Shown here: positions 33,678 through 36,628 of the stretch, one piece after another
How positions within the stretch are numbered: the stretch's first letter is position 1
How the letters are laid out: each line of letters starts with the position of its first letter
From: an uncultured Pelagibacteraceae bacterium
Lineage (GTDB): Bacteria; Pseudomonadota; Alphaproteobacteria; Pelagibacterales; Pelagibacteraceae
Assembly: GCA_902602655.1 (NCBI GenBank)
Contig: CACKRM010000001.1
Span: 95,591 to 132,218 of the forward strand
Direction of reading: 5' to 3'
DNA length: 36,628 bases
The notes under the pieces: generated by a model
What the model saw: only the letters and a program-made list of their open reading frames with translations
Databases searched by the model: none
Told to the model about the DNA's origin: nothing
Translations under genes and position numbers: made by a program

Positions 33678-34283
33678 ATGAGTAACAATTTTGGTTATAT
33701 AGACATAATTTTGCTAGCAATGATTGCTGGTTTTATAATTTTAAGACTAAGGAACATTTTAGGTAGAAGAACAGGACACGAGGATAAAACTTTTACAAAT
33801 TTTCCAGGCAAAAATTTTGAGCAATTCAAAAAGAGAGATCTAAATCCTAGCAAAGCTAATGTAAATGAACTTGTTGGAGAAAATAAAAAGAATTTTTTAA
33901 AAGGTGCTGAAATTGCTTATGAAACAATAATAACATCTTTCGCAAAAGGAGATCAAAAGAAATTAAAAGACCTTTTAACTCCTGAAATGGCTTCCAACTT
34001 TGCTACCGCTATTGAGCAAAGAAATAAAAATAAAATAAAATCAGAATTAACATTTATCGGTATTAAAGAGTCAAAAGTTGAAAAATATGAAAAGATTAAA
34101 AACAATCTTTTTGCAACTGTGAAAATCGTATGTGAAATAATATCTGTGAAAAAAAACCAAGAAAACAAAATTATAGAAGGAAATCCTGATAAAATTAAAA
34201 CTGTAACTGATTATTGGAAATTTTCTAAGAATTCTTTAACTCAAAGCCCAAATTGGTATTTAGCTGAAATCATTAGCAAGTGA
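33678..34283 (+). CDS. Tim44-like domain inner-membrane protein (TimA-type)
   Basis: A 201-residue protein with an N-terminal membrane helix (YIDIILLAMIAGFIILRLRN, residues 6-25) and a Tim44-like domain in the second half (about 70-200): AEIAYETIITSFAKGDQKKL, LTPEMASNFATAIEQR, and VTDYWKFSKNSLTQSPNWYL at the end. The mitochondrial Tim44 links Hsp70 to the import channel; bacterial TimA is thought to serve the cell envelope, and its function is unsettled. I chose the ATG at 33678, which begins MSNNFGYID; an in-frame start at 33660 adds six unlikely residues. It overlaps the Smr gene by 4 bp. The mltA gene usually found between them is missing. Confidence 0.9.
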   Translation: MSNNFGYIDIILLAMIAGFIILRLRNILGRRTGHEDKTFTNFPGKNFEQFKKRDLNPSKANVNELVGENKKNFLKGAEIAYETIITSFAKGDQKKLKDLLTPEMASNFATAIEQRNKNKIKSELTFIGIKESKVEKYEKIKNNLFATVKIVCEIISVKKNQENKIIEGNPDKIKTVTDYWKFSKNSLTQSPNWYLAEIISK

Positions 34284-34699
34284 AAAAGAAATTCACTCTT
34301 CCGATCTCTGATTTAAAAGATTGGCAAGAGTATACACGCAGTCCCAAAGATATATATGACAAAGATCAAGACAACCAATCTAGGAAAAAAAATATATTAA
34401 AATATAAATTTGATTTACATGGTTACAGTCTCAATGATGCAAATAAAAAAGTATCAGAAATTATAAATTTTTGTTCAGAAAAAAATTATAGTGAGATTTT
34501 ATTGATAACAGGAAAAGGTTTACATTCAGAGGAGAATGACGTTTTCAAATCAAAAGAATTAAGTAAATTAAAATTTTCAATACCTGAATATATTAAATCT
34601 TCAAGAGAATTGTCTGAAAAAATTTTAGGCATTAAAACAGCCTCTCAAAACCAAGGAGGCGAAGGAGCTTTGGTGATTAAATTGAAAATTACAAAATAA
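34280..34699 (+). CDS. Smr-domain protein
   Basis: A 139-residue protein. The N-terminus is short and basic. An Smr domain occupies about residues 40-139, with [32 protein letters not shown] and the terminal [12 protein letters not shown]. Many Smr proteins are nucleases acting on RNA or DNA; the D-L-H-G and T-G-K-G motifs seen here are those conserved in the catalytic class. The start is GTG at 34280, overlapping the TGA of the Tim44-like gene. It converges on hslU with an 11-bp overlap. In alphaproteobacteria the Smr gene normally follows mltA. The specific substrate is unknown. Confidence 0.88.
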   Translation: MKKKFTLPISDLKDWQEYTRSPKDIYDKDQDNQSRKKNILKYKFDLHGYSLNDANKKVSEIINFCSEKNYSEILLITGKGLHSEENDVFKSKELSKLKFSIPEYIKSSRELSEKILGIKTASQNQGGEGALVIKLKITK

Positions 34700-36068
34700 A
34701 TTTTGATAAATCCGTGTCTCTGACTAGGTCACCTAAATTATTTTTTACGTACTCTTTATCAATGACTATTTTTTCTCCCGATTTATCTGATGCATTAAAG
34801 CTTATATCATCTAAAACTTTTTCAATAATTGTATGAAGTCGTCTAGCCCCTATATTTTCTACAGAAGAGTTAATCTCAGTAGATAATTTAGCCAGCATAT
34901 CAATCCCATCATTTGTAAATTCTAAAGTTACATTCTCGGTTTTAAGAAGAGCTTTGTATTGTTTGATTAAGCTATTATCTGGTTCTTTCAATATTCTTTT
35001 AAAATCCTCTTCATTCAACGCATTAAGCTCAACTCTGATAGGTAATCGACCCTGAAGTTCAGGTAAAAGGTCCGAAGGTTTTGCCAGTTGAAAAGCTCCT
35101 GATGCTATAAACAAGATATGATCAGTCTTTATCGGGCCATGTTTAGTACTTACAGTGGTACCTTCTATCAATGGAAGAAGGTCTCTTTGTACTCCTTCTC
35201 TAGACACATCTCCACCAACTCTATCTCCTCTAGCAGAAACTTTATCAATTTCATCAAGAAAAACTATTCCATTTTCTTCGGTAGATTTTTTTGCTTCTAA
35301 TACTATTTTATCTTCTTCAATCATTTTATCAGATTCTTGCGCTATAAGGATGTCATGGGACTCTTTTACTGACATTTTTTTCTTTTTACCTTTTTTATTT
35401 CCCATTGACTTACCTAGTATTTCACCAATGTTTACCATACCAACATTTGAACCAGGCATTCCAGGAATTTCAAAACTCTGCATATTAGGCGACGTGTTAT
35501 TAACTTCTATTTCTATTTCATTATTATCTAAATCTCCACTTCTTAATCTTTTTCTAAAACTTTCTCTTGTTGCTACACTAGCTTTATTACCTACTAAAGC
35601 ATCTAAAACTTTTTCCTCAGCGGCTAATTGAGCTTTCGCATGTACTTCTTTTCTTTTCTTTTCCCTTTCCATAGCTATTGCTATTTCGATTAAATCTCTA
35701 ATTATTTGCTCAACATCTCTACCCACGTAACCTACCTCTGTAAATCTTGTAGCTTCAACTTTTATAAATGGGGCTTGAGCAAGTTTTGATAATCTTCTTG
35801 ATATTTCAGTTTTACCTACACCCGTAGGGCCTATCATTAAGATATTTTTTGGCAAAACTTCTTCTCTCATTTGACTATCTAATGCCTGTCTTCTCCATCT
35901 ATTTCTTAATGCAACAGCGACTGCTTTCTTGGCTTGTTTTTGTCCTATAACATATCTGTCGAGTTCAGAAACTATTTCTCTAGGAGATAAAGCACTAACT
36001 TTTGATTCGTTTTTCTTTTTCTGTTTTTTTATTAAATTTAAATTTGTTACTTTTTTTGTATCAACCAT
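34689..36068 (-). CDS. hslU: ATP-dependent protease ATPase subunit HslU
   Basis: AAA+ unfoldase that feeds proteins to HslV. The 459-residue protein has [21 protein letters not shown] near residue 27, Walker [20 protein letters not shown] around residue 75, the GYVGRDVE pore loop near residue 108, an I-domain (about 125-255), Walker [15 protein letters not shown] near residue 268 and the sensor region [15 protein letters not shown]. The C-terminus KFIL is the tail that inserts into HslV. Length is normal. It follows hslV by 2 bp. Confidence 0.97.
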   Translation of the reverse strand: MVDTKKVTNLNLIKKQKKKNESKVSALSPREIVSELDRYVIGQKQAKKAVAVALRNRWRRQALDSQMREEVLPKNILMIGPTGVGKTEISRRLSKLAQAPFIKVEATRFTEVGYVGRDVEQIIRDLIEIAIAMEREKKRKEVHAKAQLAAEEKVLDALVGNKASVATRESFRKRLRSGDLDNNEIEIEVNNTSPNMQSFEIPGMPGSNVGMVNIGEILGKSMGNKKGKKKKMSVKESHDILIAQESDKMIEEDKIVLEAKKSTEENGIVFLDEIDKVSARGDRVGGDVSREGVQRDLLPLIEGTTVSTKHGPIKTDHILFIASGAFQLAKPSDLLPELQGRLPIRVELNALNEEDFKRILKEPDNSLIKQYKALLKTENVTLEFTNDGIDMLAKLSTEINSSVENIGARRLHTIIEKVLDDISFNASDKSGEKIVIDKEYVKNNLGDLVRDTDLSKFIL

Positions 36069-36070
36069 TA

Positions 36071-36610
36071 TTAAATCTTTTCAATTGTAATATTGTTATT
36101 TGTAAATACACATATTTCTGAGGCAACTTTAATAGATTTTTTTGCTATTTCTTCAGCACTCATATCAGTTTCAATTAAAACTTTAGCAGCAGCTAATGCG
36201 TAGTTTCCACCAGATCCTATACCAATAATCCCATCCTCAGGCTCTAAAACATCACCTGTTCCAGAAATGATAAAACTATTCTTTTTATCTGCAACGGCCA
36301 TAAGAGCTTCTAATCTTCTTAAAAATTTATCACTTCTCCAATCTTTAGCTAATTCGACAGCCGCTCTTTGAAGATTACCGGCATGTTTTTCTAACTTAGC
36401 CTCTAACCTCTCGAACAAAGTTAATGCGTCGGCAGTAGAGCCAGCAAACCCAGCAATCACTCCTCTTTTATCAATTTTTCTTACTTTTTTTGCTTTACTC
36501 TTCAAAACTGTATTTCCAAGGCTTACTTGCCCATCGCCCGCAACAACAGTCTGATTGTTTTTTCTTAATAAAACAATCGTTGTACCGTGCCATTTTTCAG
36601 CTGTATTCAT
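36071..36610 (-). CDS. hslV: ATP-dependent protease catalytic subunit HslV
   Basis: Proteasome-like threonine protease that degrades proteins delivered by HslU. The 179-residue protein begins with a nine-residue leader and [13 protein letters not shown]; the first Thr after Gly (T10) is the mature nucleophile after autoprocessing. [20 protein letters not shown] follows, with the lysine of the active site at the end of this strand. [19 protein letters not shown] and [17 protein letters not shown] complete the core. Length is normal. It is the first gene of the minus-strand hslVU operon. Only 18 bp upstream are in the window, so its promoter, expected to be heat-shock controlled, cannot be assessed. 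Confidence 0.96.
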   Translation of the reverse strand: MNTAEKWHGTTIVLLRKNNQTVVAGDGQVSLGNTVLKSKAKKVRKIDKRGVIAGFAGSTADALTLFERLEAKLEKHAGNLQRAAVELAKDWRSDKFLRRLEALMAVADKKNSFIISGTGDVLEPEDGIIGIGSGGNYALAAAKVLIETDMSAEEIAKKSIKVASEICVFTNNNITIEKI

Positions 36611-36628
36611 ACTATTGTATGTGGAGAT

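Noticed and set aside
35155-35631. 158-residue open frame antisense to hslU
   Set aside because: A mirror of the conserved hslU sequence, with Ser/Phe-rich low-complexity translation and no start signal.
1-36628. Defence system, prophage, transposon or CRISPR
   Set aside because: All genes of any length belong to conserved core families or fit operons with tight spacing; no transposase, integrase, direct-repeat array or target-site duplication was seen.

Overview
The window is a gene-dense, very AT-rich stretch of bacterial chromosome. Gene order, AT-biased codon use, Lys/Asn/Ile-rich proteins, overlapping genes and almost no intergenic DNA point to a streamlined alphaproteobacterium, most likely the SAR11 clade (Candidatus Pelagibacter or a close relative). 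A similarly AT-rich marine lineage such as HIMB59 is not excluded. No plasmid, phage, insertion sequence, CRISPR, rRNA or tRNA was seen. It is core chromosome, and its most interesting content is small or non-coding.

Left part (1-13331): the 3' end of malic enzyme maeB; an envelope cluster (DolP-like BON lipoprotein, rsmI, LpoA-like protein); rdgB; the chaperone block grpE-dnaK-dnaJ, with sigma-32-type promoter sequences before grpE and dnaK; a small membrane protein; dapB, nth and a PfkB-family kinase. Next come a previously uncalled 42-codon ORF resembling the ribosome-rescue factor ArfA, an OmpR-type regulator with a degenerate receiver, an L,D-transpeptidase-like protein, the YggS PLP protein and a degenerate ThiE-like protein. 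The coding end of the ThiE-like gene doubles as a bidirectional terminator.

Middle (13332-28957): an outer-membrane porin of clearly higher GC content, then the conserved alphaproteobacterial origin-proximal block: DUF3576 lipoprotein, leuS, lptE, holA on the plus strand, and parB, parA, rsmG, mnmG, mnmE, rho, hemJ, hemH, hemE on the minus strand, with a DNA methylguanine methyltransferase between mnmE and rho. Two parS-like sites lie inside rsmG beside parAB.

The 285-bp gap between hemE and the PPDK regulator gene (28958-29242) is the best candidate for the replication origin. It has the hemE/RP001-homologue context of the Caulobacter and Rickettsia origins, genes diverge from it on both sides, it is extremely AT-rich, and parAB/parS lie about 8 kb away.

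Right part (29243-36628): PPDK regulator, maf, an uncalled 50-codon membrane protein, aroE, coaE and dnaQ in an overlapping plus-strand operon; then secB and fxsA (minus), a Tim44-like protein and an Smr protein (plus), and hslU/hslV (minus). Compared with the usual alphaproteobacterial order some genes are absent (mltA between timA and smr, hrcA before grpE, yraN beside rsmI), consistent with genome reduction.
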